From Zygnema circumcarinatum (taxonomy: Eukaryota > Streptophyta > Zygnematophyceae > Zygnematales > Zygnemataceae): 64,000 nucleotides of DNA. Where the stretch lies: contig CM074814.1 of the NCBI GenBank assembly GCA_037447605.1, positions 62,001 to 126,000 of the forward strand. Reading direction: 5' to 3'. Shown in pieces: positions 21,749-32,532 of this stretch. Made by a program: the position numbers and the translations under genes. Below the pieces are notes generated by a model, which had not been told where the DNA came from, did no database searches, and saw only the letters and a program-made list of their open reading frames with translations. Within the stretch, counting starts at the first letter, position 1, and each line of letters begins with the position of its first letter.

Positions 21749-22050
21749 TTTTTGATGACAAACGCCCACTAAAAACCAAACGGGCAACTACCCACACGCC
21801 AGAACCCACGCACAATGCTCATGCCACACCAAGTGGCCAGTTACAAAAGAAAAGACTTGAACTCTCGCACTGATCATGACTAGACCACAATTTGCGCCCT
21901 CTTTCATCGCGAGCAGGAGGGCTCCTCTGAGCAATTGCAGACATCAATGTCACTGCAGTGAAGCTATTGTGAGGCACATGGCATGCACAGTGGCAAGCAG
22001 TCCCCGAGCGAAGCTCAGCCCCCCAACTTTCACCCTGCGCCCGCCTCCCT

Positions 22051-22060
22051 CCCGCCAAAA
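22051..22060 (-). promoter_or_regulatory. E2F-type site TTTTGGCGGG
   Basis: The + strand reads CCCGCCAAAA, i.e. TTTTGGCGGG on the other strand. This fits the plant E2F consensus WTTSSCSS. It lies 303 bases from the RECQSIM start and 361 from the ATXR start. The match is short, so function is inferred from position and from the S-phase nature of the neighbouring genes. Confidence 0.4.
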
Positions 22061-22093
22061 CACGCCATCGCCGGTTGGCACAGTGCCGAGCAG

Positions 22094-22102
22094 TTTGGCG
22101 CC
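22094..22102 (+). promoter_or_regulatory. E2F-type site TTTGGCGCC
   Basis: TTTGGCGC matches the E2F consensus WTTSSCSS and lies 34 bases from the first site in the same divergent promoter. Two close sites are typical of plant S-phase genes, though chance matches are possible in GC-rich DNA. Confidence 0.4.
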
Positions 22103-22420
22103 TTTTCTGCGCTCCGCCGTTTGAAGCGTTTTCGCTCTCCCGCCTCCTCTTCTTTCAAAACCGCCCCTCACCTCCGATGCTCTCGCCTTCCTCTCCCAAC
22201 TCCCTCTCTCTCTCTCGCTCCGTCGCTCCGTCCAGTCTCTCGCTCTCGGAAGCCTGTCTCCCCGTCGACCCTCTCCTCGCAGTTCCACTTTCCCTTCCGG
22301 TCTCGCATTTCTATTTCTCTCACCTTCGGTCGGTCTGGAGGAGCTGGGCCTGCTTCCGAGTTGCTCTTGATCAGTTGTGTCCTCTGGCAACACTTCTCAT
22401 CGCTTTCTTGGGTGGAATTC

Positions 22421-25400
22421 ATGGTATCCAAGGTGGTCCGCAAATGCCAGCTGGCGAGGAATAGAGGTGATACGAGTTCATCCCTGGTTGTGTAATCATG
22501 AAGCCCGAATACAGCAATGACAGAAAACTTGCTAGTATTGCGATCATTTCTCTGTAATTGAATGGGTTATCCTGCTTCTTTTCCTGTGTTGCACATTGTC
22601 ATCTCCCATTTTTCTCTACAGCTCAGCACAATGCAGAAGTCGAAACCAAGTTCTGATTAGCTCCCTACTAGCAATGTTGTAAATGAGAACATGGTATTCG
22701 CGTTGTGGCAGTTTGACTGACAGCTGTTTCGGGCTTATTCACTTGAGGGGAATGGATCTTCATATCCAGAGATTGACTGAGCAGTTCCATCGACGTAGGC
22801 AGGACCGAAGTGATAAAATCTCTGTTTTCTTTTTAGTCTTGGGGTTTCTTTAGCTGAAACTTTGTGGCTAAATCTGGCAGAGGCCTTGGTTTTCCCGAAA
22901 AATAGACCAGCAACTTACTTGTAATGCCCTATGTCTTGCTTCAGGTGTGGACGATGAGAGGGCCGGACGAGTGGAGGAGGAAAGTTCATCTGGAAAGTAC
23001 GCAGAAGAAGTAAAGGCTTTCACTTATAAGCAGGGGAAACTGGAGGTGAGATGGCTACACCTTCGCAATTTGCTGACGCTTGCAGGAAAAGACTTGAAGG
23101 ATTTATGCAAGCTTCTTTGCTTGCCACAGTCTGCTCTTTTATTGTTATGGCAAGAACAAAGCAAAGTTAGGGAGTAAGAGGGGAATTTCTGAAAGCTACA
23201 CTAATGTCATGATCAGGTAGTAAACCTTACTCGACTATTTCCGTTTTTCTTCTCCCCATTCTTCAGCAAACTAGCTTGAAGCGTAAAAGGATGCATGATG
23301 AAGGGCCTTCTGTACGTGGGTTATCTTTTGAGGACTCGATAGCAAGTTCTGGAGCGTCTAAAAACGTACGACAAAAGAGACTACACACTGGAGGATATTA
23401 TGACGACTTAACTTGCAGCCACTGCGGCTATGGCCATTCAGAAGAAAAGATGTTAATTTGTGACAAGTGCGATACTGGGTATCACATGTTCTGTCTGAGG
23501 CCCATCCTTGTTTCAGTGCCAGTTGGCGATTGGTTCTGCCCCCAATGTTCGACAGCTGTTAAAGTACGGGGTAAGCGCATGACCAAAACCGTACATGAAT
23601 GTGAAGAAGGCGGAAAGGGGGATGCATTTTGAAGTAGTACTTGCATAGATCGAAGTGCCTAATGAAACCTCTTTCGTCTACGGTTTATTGTAATTCCTGA
23701 CTATCCTTGCCAGCTGGGCTGTTCGGCCCAATCCTGACATGACTTGTAAAATGGCGCTCCTTTGACAAGTTGCTGCGTATGCTATAAATTGTGTTATCAC
23801 TGGTTACTTCTCTCACGGTTTGTTTTGTACTTGTCAAGAGCCTGGCCTGCCGTTACAGTGACAATGTTGTCTCTCGTTCCCTTTGCAGAATTTCCGTTGG
23901 TGCAGAAGAAAATTGTCGATTTCTTTCGTATTGAAAAGCCAGTACAGCCATACCAAGGTACACATGTCTTATCCTGCATTACTCCGCTCTCTTTCAGCAT
24001 GAGAAGTCTACCAGGCAGAACTCTTTCATCAGGCTCGTTTGTTTCGTTTTAGGAGACAGGAGGATGGCTGGTCTTCCATACTCATCCTCTTAAAGTTCTT
24101 AACACATAGAAGGAGACCTTTTCTAGACTCCATGAATTTGCATGCGAACGGGATTATTTTCTTTGCTGCAACCTCGGTATCAGACCATCTGACAACTTAG
24201 AAGAACAGCTCGCTCTTCTGTGGAGGATTTGTTCTTACTCGCTGATGCTTCCTATGCAGGCCCCAAACGACGCAGGCCATCTTTGGTTCACAAGAAATCC
24301 AGAGCTCTTTTGGCTCACCGGCCAGCGCCAGATGTCAACACCAGACTGCGCCAGATGGCATCGTTGGCTACTGCGTTGACGGCTGTCAGGGCAGAGTTCT
24401 GCAATGATCTCCGATACATGCCAGGGGGTGTGCCAAAATCAGCAAACTGCCCAGCAATGGAACTGGGCGGTGTGCAGGTGTGCTCATGTCACCGAAGTCA
24501 TTCTCGTGTAGGCGGTTCGTGTGCAGTACCAGTGTCTGAATTTCTTGTTTCAGAGCATCCCCTTCAGTTGTTCTCATGTGTCGCAGAGGGACCACATTGT
24601 CTAGCGAGACAGCAGCAAGGCTTTTTGTTCACCTGGCCCCGCTCCTCCGCCCTCCGTGTTGGCAATGCAGGTGATGGGAAAGAAGGACTTGGCCACATAC
24701 GACACCTGCAAGGCTATGTGGCAACGGGGGGAGGTGCCGCCTCTCGTGGTTTGCTATGACCCTCGCCAAGGGTGAGCTCGCACACATCACACACCTCTCT
24801 TTCTCACTCAGTTCACATAGAGTTACTGCCGACTCAAAAGATTTAGCGTATGGTCGACCCCACCAGCCATGCAGGGCATGAACACCTAATTTTCCGTGAC
24901 TTGGTGACTGCCCCCTCACTTTCTATGCGTTGTTTGCTCGCTCTCCCCTCCCACTCCTGCCCTATCTGACAACTTCTCTTCCCACTCTCTTGCAGGTTTG
25001 TGGTTGAAGCTGACGCCATGATCGCCGACTTCACAATCATCGCGGAGTATGCGGGCGAAGTTGACACGATGAGCCGGCGATACCATGACCCGTGCGATGC
25101 CATGATGGGCCTCTTGCTGACCGGCAACATGGACACCGAGCTTGTCATCTGCCCCGATCGATACGCCAACATCGCTCGCTTTCTGTCCGGGATCAACAAC
25201 TCCACAAGGTGCTCGCTCGTCCAGAACTCTCTTTTTGCACTTGCCTCTTAACTTCGCGTGGGCGCCATCTGACCTCGTTTGTGACCATCATCGGCGGCGG
25301 CGCAGAGAGGGGCGGAAGAAGATCAACACTCGCTCGGTGCGGTTTGACATCCGGGGGGAGGTCCACACGCTGCTGGTCGCCATCCGCGACATCAAAAGGG

Positions 25401-25465
25401 GCGAGCGGCTGTACTACGACTACAACGGTCTGGAGAACGAGTACCCAACGCACCACTTTGACTGA
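22421..25465 (+). CDS. ATXR5/6: Histone H3K27 monomethyltransferase, ATXR5/6 family
   Basis: Eight exons: 22421-22466, 22945-23045, 23267-23570, 23889-23957, 24260-24477, 24671-24771, 24996-25208, 25306-25465 (1212 bases, 403 residues). A PHD finger at ~residues 90-140 has the C4HC3 pattern (CSHCGYG, ICDKCDTGYHMFC, WFCPQC). It is followed by a PCNA-interacting motif, QKKIVDFF, characteristic of this family. The C-terminal SET domain shows the family stretch RLRQMASLATAL, FTIIAEYAGEVD, NIARFLSGINN and the catalytic-site YYDYNG, and ends NEYPTHHFD. In Arabidopsis these enzymes monomethylate H3.1 at K27 during replication and prevent heterochromatin over-replication; the PIP box fits replication-coupled action. 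Exon 1 adds only 15 residues, and the ATG there is the least certain part. Head-to-head with RECQSIM. Confidence 0.9.
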
Positions 25466-25912
25466 ATGGAGCGCATCAGAGTGCAATGCGGCAGCTTGGG
25501 TCTCGCCAGCCAGCAGGATGTGGCGTGTGTCTTCTAGGGGTCGTTTGGACAGCCCTCCCTGGGCAGATATTCGCGCGCAAGCAGCGAGTGCCTTGTTTGA
25601 ACCTCCTCCTGCAATTTGATACACGACCATCCTGTCATGTGGAACGGGGGCCGCGGCCGCTGTCTGCAAGGAAACATGCATCGTCGGTGGCCCTTTGACG
25701 AGCTTCAACCGCCTGTGACTGCTATTCGCCCATATCATCAGTGGGGAGGACGGATTGGAGACCAACACTCGAAGCCAAGGTCAGCAGCGGCGTGAGCGCC
25801 TCCAACCACGACTGGACAGCTCGACACATCGGAAGCCTCCTCTTGGCAAAATATTGCAATTCAGATTACAAGCAGAGCAACAGAGCTGTCCTCTCCTTAG
25901 GTTCGCTCGCGG
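25466..25912. other. Convergent 3' flank between ATXR5/6 and choline kinase
   Basis: 447 bases lie between two converging stop codons. Open frames here (for example 25486-25698) are short and unconserved. I see no gene; the sequence is presumably the two 3' UTRs. Confidence 0.5.
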
Positions 25913-28900
25913 TCACGAGCGTTGTCTCTTGTTCCACTCCACCGCCAGCTGAAGGAACTCAGCTTTTCGCCTCTTGTACTCCGAGTACCGCAAGAGGAAA
26001 TACTCCAAGTAGTCAAAAGCGATAGGCGAGTACTTTGCCTACACAATGCGGTGCATGTCCGATGTAAGCATGTCTGAAAGCACAAACCAAATAAGAGAAC
26101 ACTATAGAAACCGAAAACAAGGCTAAAGGGAGGAGATAGGGAGATGCCCTTCACCTGCACAAGAGCCCACACCGCCCAATAGATATGCGACGCGAGGGCA
26201 AAGCAGTTAGCTTCCACATAAAGCTCCTCCAGCTCCGTTTCAGTTGCCTGTCATCCCACAGCAAACGGCGACCCTTTCCCATCTGATTATTCTCATTTCC
26301 TCGGGCGAGCCACTTTGATGGCAGAGGCTTTTTAACGTTTCCCTATGGTGTCTACAACTCACGTGACCAAAAGGACCAGTTCAGAATGTAGTAAATGAAT
26401 GTTGTGAATGTTGTAATGCCTGGCAAGGGATTGAATCGAACCTTCTCTGGGCAATCTGGATGGAGATAGTGTCTAAAGAAGCTCAACTGAGCCTCCTTGG
26501 TAGGGTACCTGCACGCCATTTTTCACCCTAACATTGACCACTGGTTTCCTTTCACTATCTTCTGCAATTTTACCATCAACGATTCCTTTCTCGGCGCTAT
26601 CTTTCCAGAGCCACATGAGAGGTGCTCCTTGCTATTCTGAGTGTACAATATGACGGTGACACGATAGCGACGGGATGGTCGACTTCACCGCCTTGATGAT
26701 GACCGCGAGAATGATGATGAATTAATGGTGATGGTGATGGTAACTAAAAAGTCAACGAGATAGTGATGATCTTCTAAAAGTAACGCGAGAAACACTCACA
26801 AAGTATAATCGCAGTCAAAACCAGCGTACTCGTTGAAGTGGTTTCCAAGATCGTAGCCTCGAAAACCGTATGATCCATACTCAAAGTCTATTATGTACAT
26901 TTTGCCTGCAGGAAAAGGCAAACAACAATCACAAAGCAATCCTGAGCTTCAAACACATTGATACAATGAATCCCAGCTTCATTTGCACTTCCTCGCATGC
27001 GTAAAACGACCACTGATCAATGAAAGAAACAGAAGAGACAAGGCAAACTGCTCTTGTTATGTCAACCACACGCTGACATGCACAAAGGTGTTCATTACCG
27101 ACCTGTCTGTTCGTCGAACATAAAGTTCCCCGACAACAGGTCGTTATGTGCAAAAACTAAGGGAGCGTTCAGCTTGTCGCACTCTGCCTGTCCTTTCCTC
27201 GCACGTCCCAAACAAGAACCAATCAAACAATCCACATTCTCCAAATCGTCTCAACGTTTCAATTGCAGGGAACTTCACCTTGTTGGGGTAACTTTCACGC
27301 ATACTAGCCCCGCATGCTTCTAAAATTACGAGACAAGGAGACAATATGGTGATAGTTATCCAACTATACTTTACAGAGTGTGGTCCACGGTATGATTGGC
27401 TCACCTTCAGTTCTGCAATCTCTTGTTGAATCTCGTTCAAATCAATGTCCTTGAACTTTGCTTGTTTAACTGGATCAGTAAACGACAGCTGTGCAGCTGC
27501 ATTGCCAAGCACCTTACTGTTATTAGGCTGGCCTAAAGCGACTGTCCAATATGTCAGTTCCTGGAAGTTTTCAAAAACATCCACTTTTACACCAAAATTC
27601 TGAGATTGCGGTACAAAACCAAAAGTTAATTAGCAATTACTGAAGGATTTACCAATATGGAAGAAGTACAAGTTAAAACTTTGCCCACAAGCCGCAAGGT
27701 ATCATGTGCACATAAAATGAGAACTTGCAACTGCTCCTCAAAGGCAAAGGCTTGACGCATACCGAGCTCTACATACTTGTGGATTGTCGGCCAGAGTTGC
27801 TGCTCCTTTGAACCGGAAACCTCTACCGCGTGAAATTGTCGAACTGACTTGGCGATCAGCTTTGCCATCTCCGGTTTACTCATATCTATAAATGATCCCA
27901 CCAGCGTAACAAAGTAAAACGTTTGATGCTTGATAAATTTCCACGTGCAAAATCCGTTCAACCGTTTAATTCGGGGCTCCATAAAGTTAAGGAATTCATT
28001 TCTTATGCTGTTGCCTTTTAGAAAAATCCCTATGCTATGTCAGGAAAGAAAAGAGAGCAGGAATACATTTTCGGACTCTCATGAAAGTCCATTTCATTTC
28101 CTTGTGAGGACCGGAAATTAGATGAGAAGAAGCAGCGGCACCTTGAGGCTCCAAAGTGCGTGCATGTATAAAGGACTGCACCAATCCATTCTTGAAAGCT
28201 CCGATAAGCTTCGCTCCGAAACCAGCTGCTGATAAGAGCTTTATGGCCTACAGACCGACCCGCAAAACAAAACATATACGGGAGTTATAGGTGCTTGTCA
28301 TTGCTTGACCATTGACCCTTATCTCTTCTTCAAAACCGCTATTTCTTTTCCTCAAAAGGGTATGAGGAAAGAGAGAAAAAAGGATACCTGCCATTCACGT
28401 TCTCGGTCAATGACAACGTCTGTGTTGGGGCCAAAGACTCGCACTGTGACAGGTCGTCGTGCCTCCGTCTCCTCCTTGGGCTTCACTAGCAGTACTGAAA
28501 ATGCAAACTTAGTGGACCACGTAAGTGTGCCAAAATGTGCGGAACGGAGTAGAAGATCACACAAAACTTTGAGAGAAACGCAGGTCGATGTGTGATATCG
28601 ACCACAATTGAGAAATCACTACAGCATTGGACCCCTGAAAAGGAAAGGAAACATTCTACTTGAATGAAAATTTTGATAATGGCAATCATACAAAAACGTT
28701 TTCTTTCTTCAAGAAAAGAGAAGTACGCTTACAAATATTGGTGATGCCGCCTGAAATCTTGCTAACCTCCAACTGCTCCTCAGGGAGCTCCTTAAAGCCG
28801 GGAACAAGCTCCTTGCAAACAGACCTGTACATCATGAAAGAAGGATTAAGAAATTATCACCACTGCTTCCAGTCCGTTTGAACGACTTATAAAATTATTC

Positions 28901-29460
28901 AATTATCTCTGTCACAGAGGCTGCATTGCAAGTTTTAGCAGGCTATAATCAGAGCCAAGTACTCAAGCAGGAGCTCATATACTTTTCCAGCATGCATTTC
29001 TGCAACTCACCATCAGAAATGGATAGAACACCCCAATGGCACGCAGTGATAAACCATAAACTTTTAAAACGAGCAAGTTTAAAAAACAGCGAGGAAAAAC
29101 GCTTAATCTGCTCGAAGGGAGGAAAAAAAAAGAGGTAAGGCATATAAAGGTTTTCTTCATGATCGATACACAGAGGACATCGACAGTCCCTCCAAAACAG
29201 TATCAAGCACATCCATGAATAATTTGTGCAAAAACTCAGAAGTGAGATGGAAGCATTATCATACATTAAAAAAAACACAAAATCCCTGCATTACATGCTA
29301 TGTTTCATTTGAAGAAACGCTATGCAGGCCGACGCGGTGATGGCCTTGCCTACAACTCTATGTTCAAGAAGCGTCCATACTTGACTGCGTGCTGGAACTC
29401 GTCCGGCTCCGCACTCAGATCCACGAGGACGGTGGAGCGAGGGACCTCCGCCTCGCCCAT
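25913..29460 (-). CDS. Choline/ethanolamine kinase
   Basis: Eleven exons (high to low): 29381-29460, 28733-28824, 28388-28494, 28142-28247, 27763-27885, 27405-27496, 27103-27187, 26800-26905, 26442-26508, 26155-26247, 25913-26038; 1077 bases, 358 residues, the usual plant length. N-lobe: SGGITN, VRVFGPNT and REREWQAIKLLSAAGFGAKL. The catalytic Brenner-type motif is FAHNDLLSGN (exon 7) and the metal-binding motif is IDFEYGSYGFRGYDLGNHF (exon 8). The C-lobe has YPTKEAQLSFFRHYL and ASHIYWAVWALVQAKYSPI. It phosphorylates choline and/or ethanolamine with ATP, the first step of the Kennedy pathway for phosphatidylcholine and phosphatidylethanolamine, in the cytosol; specificity cannot be read here. 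The exon 9 donor (AAG/GTTCGA) is weak and was chosen because it alone keeps frame into LEELYVEAN. A (GATGGT)-like microsatellite lies in intron 8 near 26725-26750. Confidence 0.9.
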
Positions 29461-29767
29461 AGCCCGCTCCTCCCTCCCTCCTCGCCTGCCTCGCCCTCTC
29501 TCTCTCCAATCTTTCACCCTTTTTCCCCTGCTCGGAATCAGCTCAACCAGGCCCCCCCCCTCCTGCCGCTCCAACGAAGGCGGCCCGCCACGTAGTCAGT
29601 ATCAGTATCGCGCAACTGCGCGCCTGGGGCTGCGCCCACCCTGCTACATCAGATATGCGGAGTACCGATTTTGTATTTCAAATGTTACCCACGTGGCGCT
29701 CTCCCTCCGGCTGAGGGCCGCCACGCGTCACGTCGCGGGCTCCGAGCGGCCTTGGCGTTTTCCCTGT

Positions 29768-29814
29768 CGTACGGCGTCTGTTCGTACGGTCAAACGTCCG
29801 TGCATAACGTACGG
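29768..29814. promoter_or_regulatory. Cluster of three CGTACGG motifs upstream of choline kinase
   Basis: CGTACGG occurs at 29768-29774, 29783-29789 and 29808-29814, about 310-350 bases upstream of the choline kinase start codon, together with ACGTCCGTG. Similar GTACGG/CCGTAC clusters lie upstream of three other genes in the window (near 1094-1116, 40632-40678, 45348-45400). They could be a promoter element or a remnant of a dispersed repeat. Confidence 0.4.
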
Positions 29815-30370
29815 CCTGGACTGTGTAGTTAGGACTGGGCTAAGCGCGCGCCCGCGAACACTACTCGGACATGCCAGATCGGTGGCAGCCAATGAGAGGC
29901 CGTCTCCAGCGTGGAAGTAGGGCTATGGCAGCAAAAGTTCCGGTTAAAGTGTATGCACGCTGTGGACGGATTAGCGCGAAGAGGGAGGCCGTCGGCATCA
30001 GAGCATGCGGTACTCCATTTCGTGACAACCAATTTAGCGACCAGCTGGAGGTTATCGAGAAGGGGGGGTGAACAGGCCCGCATTGTCAAAGGACTGTACT
30101 GTACTCTGCCGCTTCTAGGGGGGGGAACCTGCTGCCCTCGACAGCAGTAAATGGCCTTTTCTACACTTGGATGACGCTTATTAAGGGTTGGAATAAGAAT
30201 GAAACACCTGGGTACACAGAAAGGCACCATTGAGTTACAAAGTCTGGTAGTAAGCGTACATAATCTCAGCAACAACATTGTATAGCTTTCCTTCTATACA
30301 CTCTGAGGCCGCTGGACTTTGGCGACAACATTGTAATTGGCGAACAGTTGTATGTAGCTCAATGAGTGCA

Positions 30371-30488
30371 ATTATGCCTTGAAACCATTGGGCTGTGGCA
30401 ACACCAATTGTTTAGGATGTAAATTTGTATTGCTTCATTATGTGCAGTAATGCTTTGAAACCTTTGGGCTGTGATAACATGGCAACAG
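30371..30488. repeat. Imperfect tandem duplication
   Basis: ATTATGCCTTGAAACCATTG followed by GGCTGTGGCAACA (30371-30403) recurs with few differences about 75 bases on, at ~30447-30488: GTAATGCTTTGAAACCTTTG, then GGCTGTGATAACATGGCAACA. The neighbouring 30265-30345 segment also repeats CAACATTGTA. It is non-coding; no terminal repeats or target duplications are visible. Confidence 0.65.
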
Positions 30489-32532
30489 GTGCATGACGGC
30501 TTCCATGATCATGGAAGAGATCATTTCGTAGTCCGCCAATGTTGGGCCCCGATGCGTGGTGACGCACCACTCTCTCCTTCCCCACGTGCAGTCTTGAGAC
30601 TTAGATTGGAGAACAGGAGATCTGTCAGCTGCTGCCCCGCAGGCGTCACTGCATACACCACATAACTCCATGGAGGTGGCCGCACTGCATTTTTTACCGA
30701 AGTGGCCGTTGCCACACTGCGTGCCGAGCTAGCAGCTGCCCCACTGCCCAACTTTCGTGTACCGCATGACTTTACCGAGGTGCGATCCGCCTGCGCAAAC
30801 ACGTGCCACAGGTTCACCTCTCCTCGCCTGCACAGAGCAGTACAGTGCAGTAGTGGGGGAGGAAACTCGCTACTTGGTGAATCCTTCACAATTTGAAAAC
30901 GGTTCATTCTAGGTGCCGCAATAGGGGATCATTCAAAAGATTGGATCAGAGAGTTTGGTGGCAGCTCTCTCTAGTAATCTCTCTCTCTAAAAATGGAAGG
31001 CGGAAGGCGAGGGCAGGAGGGAGGAGAGGGAAACAGGTTGGCTTCGAGGAATGGGTATGGAGACGGGTTACTTGCAATCAGACGGCATTGTGGGAGAAAG
31101 CCAACCTATTACGGCGGGAGGCCTCACACAAAGACGGGCAGTGAATCTGGGGAAAATGCTCCCGCCTATTCCTGGTCGAACCGCGGGCACTTACGTCCAT
31201 GTGCGCGCAGGCAATGGCATCCCACCGGAACATGGATCTGCATTCAACTTGAGTACCAGCTTAAGTCACGCTTTCCTCCTGTCCTGAGCAAATGCCACCG
31301 ACCTCACCAGCCAAAAGTCGGTGCTGCTGGTCTCAATGTAATCATGGCGTTATCATGCAGTTGACGAGATGGCACCCTGCAAGTCGAGACAAGCATGGTA
31401 TTAGTCATAATGACCTGCAAGGCAATCAATCAAGGAAGGCAAACCTCATGCTTTTCGGTCAGAAAGAGTTACTGCGACTACAAAGCTTACTGAAGAATCA
31501 CCTCGCAAAACTTCTCACGTAGCCGGCAGTGGAAAAACGGAAAACTAAAGATTCAACAGAGTGTGCAAAAGTAAGCTTCCATGCTCCCAGCTGACAAGCG
31601 TTTGAATTAACCGAAAATCACCAACTCTGCATAGAAAAACCATTTACATCTGCTTATCTAGGTGTCTCCCGATAAATAGTTTAACTCTGCAGATAATCTA
31701 TGAAAATATAGATATGATTTCTGTGAGTTGGTAAGCTTGTTGTTAGTATACCTGATTAGGTCGGTCAGCTTCCTGCTCTTGCCCATCCCAGTCAGTGAAA
31801 TGGGGAGGGAAATCTAGAGAGTCACAAAAAGAACCTCTTCGAGGAGGGTCAGAGATCCAAGTTAGCTGCAGTGCACATTGACAGGAAACCAGCTCCAGAA
31901 GCACTCACTGCATCAGACATATCTTCCAAACTCAGTTTCAAAATTCAAACAGTGGGCAAAGTGAGCGTATGAACAGAGTGCACATCAGAGAATAGAGTCC
32001 GAGACCTACAAAACGGCAGCACTGACTAGAAGGACCTCCGGCCTTTATAAGAGCCTAAGTCAGTTTAAGCCTGGTCAAGTCTTGTTCGTCCATTGTCATT
32101 TGCATAGAGTCAACATTTTGTGCATGTAACATCCAACATCTACAACAGCTTTGCCTCTAAAAATAGCTAAGTCAAACCAGGTTGGTTATGCCACTCGACT
32201 GCTCCTGATAACTCTCCTTGTTAGGTGTCAAAAGTTGATCTTCCCCATAGTGGCCATGTGAAATTGTCAAATGCTGAACCTATCCTGTAACTCTCATTTG
32301 CTTCCTGTCAGTGACCCGCCTCGCAATTCGTATGGAAATGTTTTCCGTCTCTCTTACAAGGGGAACAACATGCCTGATGCTGCTTCCTCCACGCTTGAGC
32401 TATGCAGAGCGGCGGGGCTCCCTCTGAAGGGTTAACCATTGTGGCCACCCAGTCGCTGCACTTGGCGGGCCCTCGCACAGCGAGTTGGTCAGATGGAAAG
32501 AGGGCAAGTTCCTTTCCGCACAAACTCAAGCC

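Larger units (their letters stand above)
21749..22420. promoter_or_regulatory. Shared divergent promoter of RECQSIM and ATXR5/6
   Basis: 672 bases separate the two start codons, which face away from each other. The segment has two E2F-type elements (22051-22060 and 22094-22102) and a CT-rich tract (~22190-22330) of the kind common in plant 5' UTRs. An open frame (21983 onward) running in frame into the ATXR start contains many Ser/Arg/Pro residues and could extend the N-terminus. I treat it as 5' UTR because it lacks conserved content. Confidence 0.55.
29461..32532. other. 3 kb intergenic region between choline kinase start and KH gene end
   Basis: I found no convincing gene. The first ~350 bases (CK promoter) are GC-rich and end in a cluster of three CGTACGG palindrome-type motifs. 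A tandem duplication lies at 30371-30488. A plus-strand frame at 30993-31364 (123 codons, Arg/Gly/His-rich) has no recognisable feature. From ~31500 to 32530 the sequence is AT-rich and probably includes the KH gene's 3' UTR. A frame at 32308-32529 (-) is also unconvincing. Confidence 0.5.

Noticed and set aside
21983-22495. N-terminal extension of ATXR5/6 in frame with its exon 1
   Set aside because: It is Ser/Arg/Pro-rich and could mimic a plastid signal, but it lies across the shared promoter including the E2F-type sites and ends beyond the exon 1 donor. Treated as 5' UTR.
30993-31364. 123-codon frame in the CK-KH intergenic region
   Set aside because: No motif, no splice context, biased composition from a GGAGGGAGG stretch; not supported.
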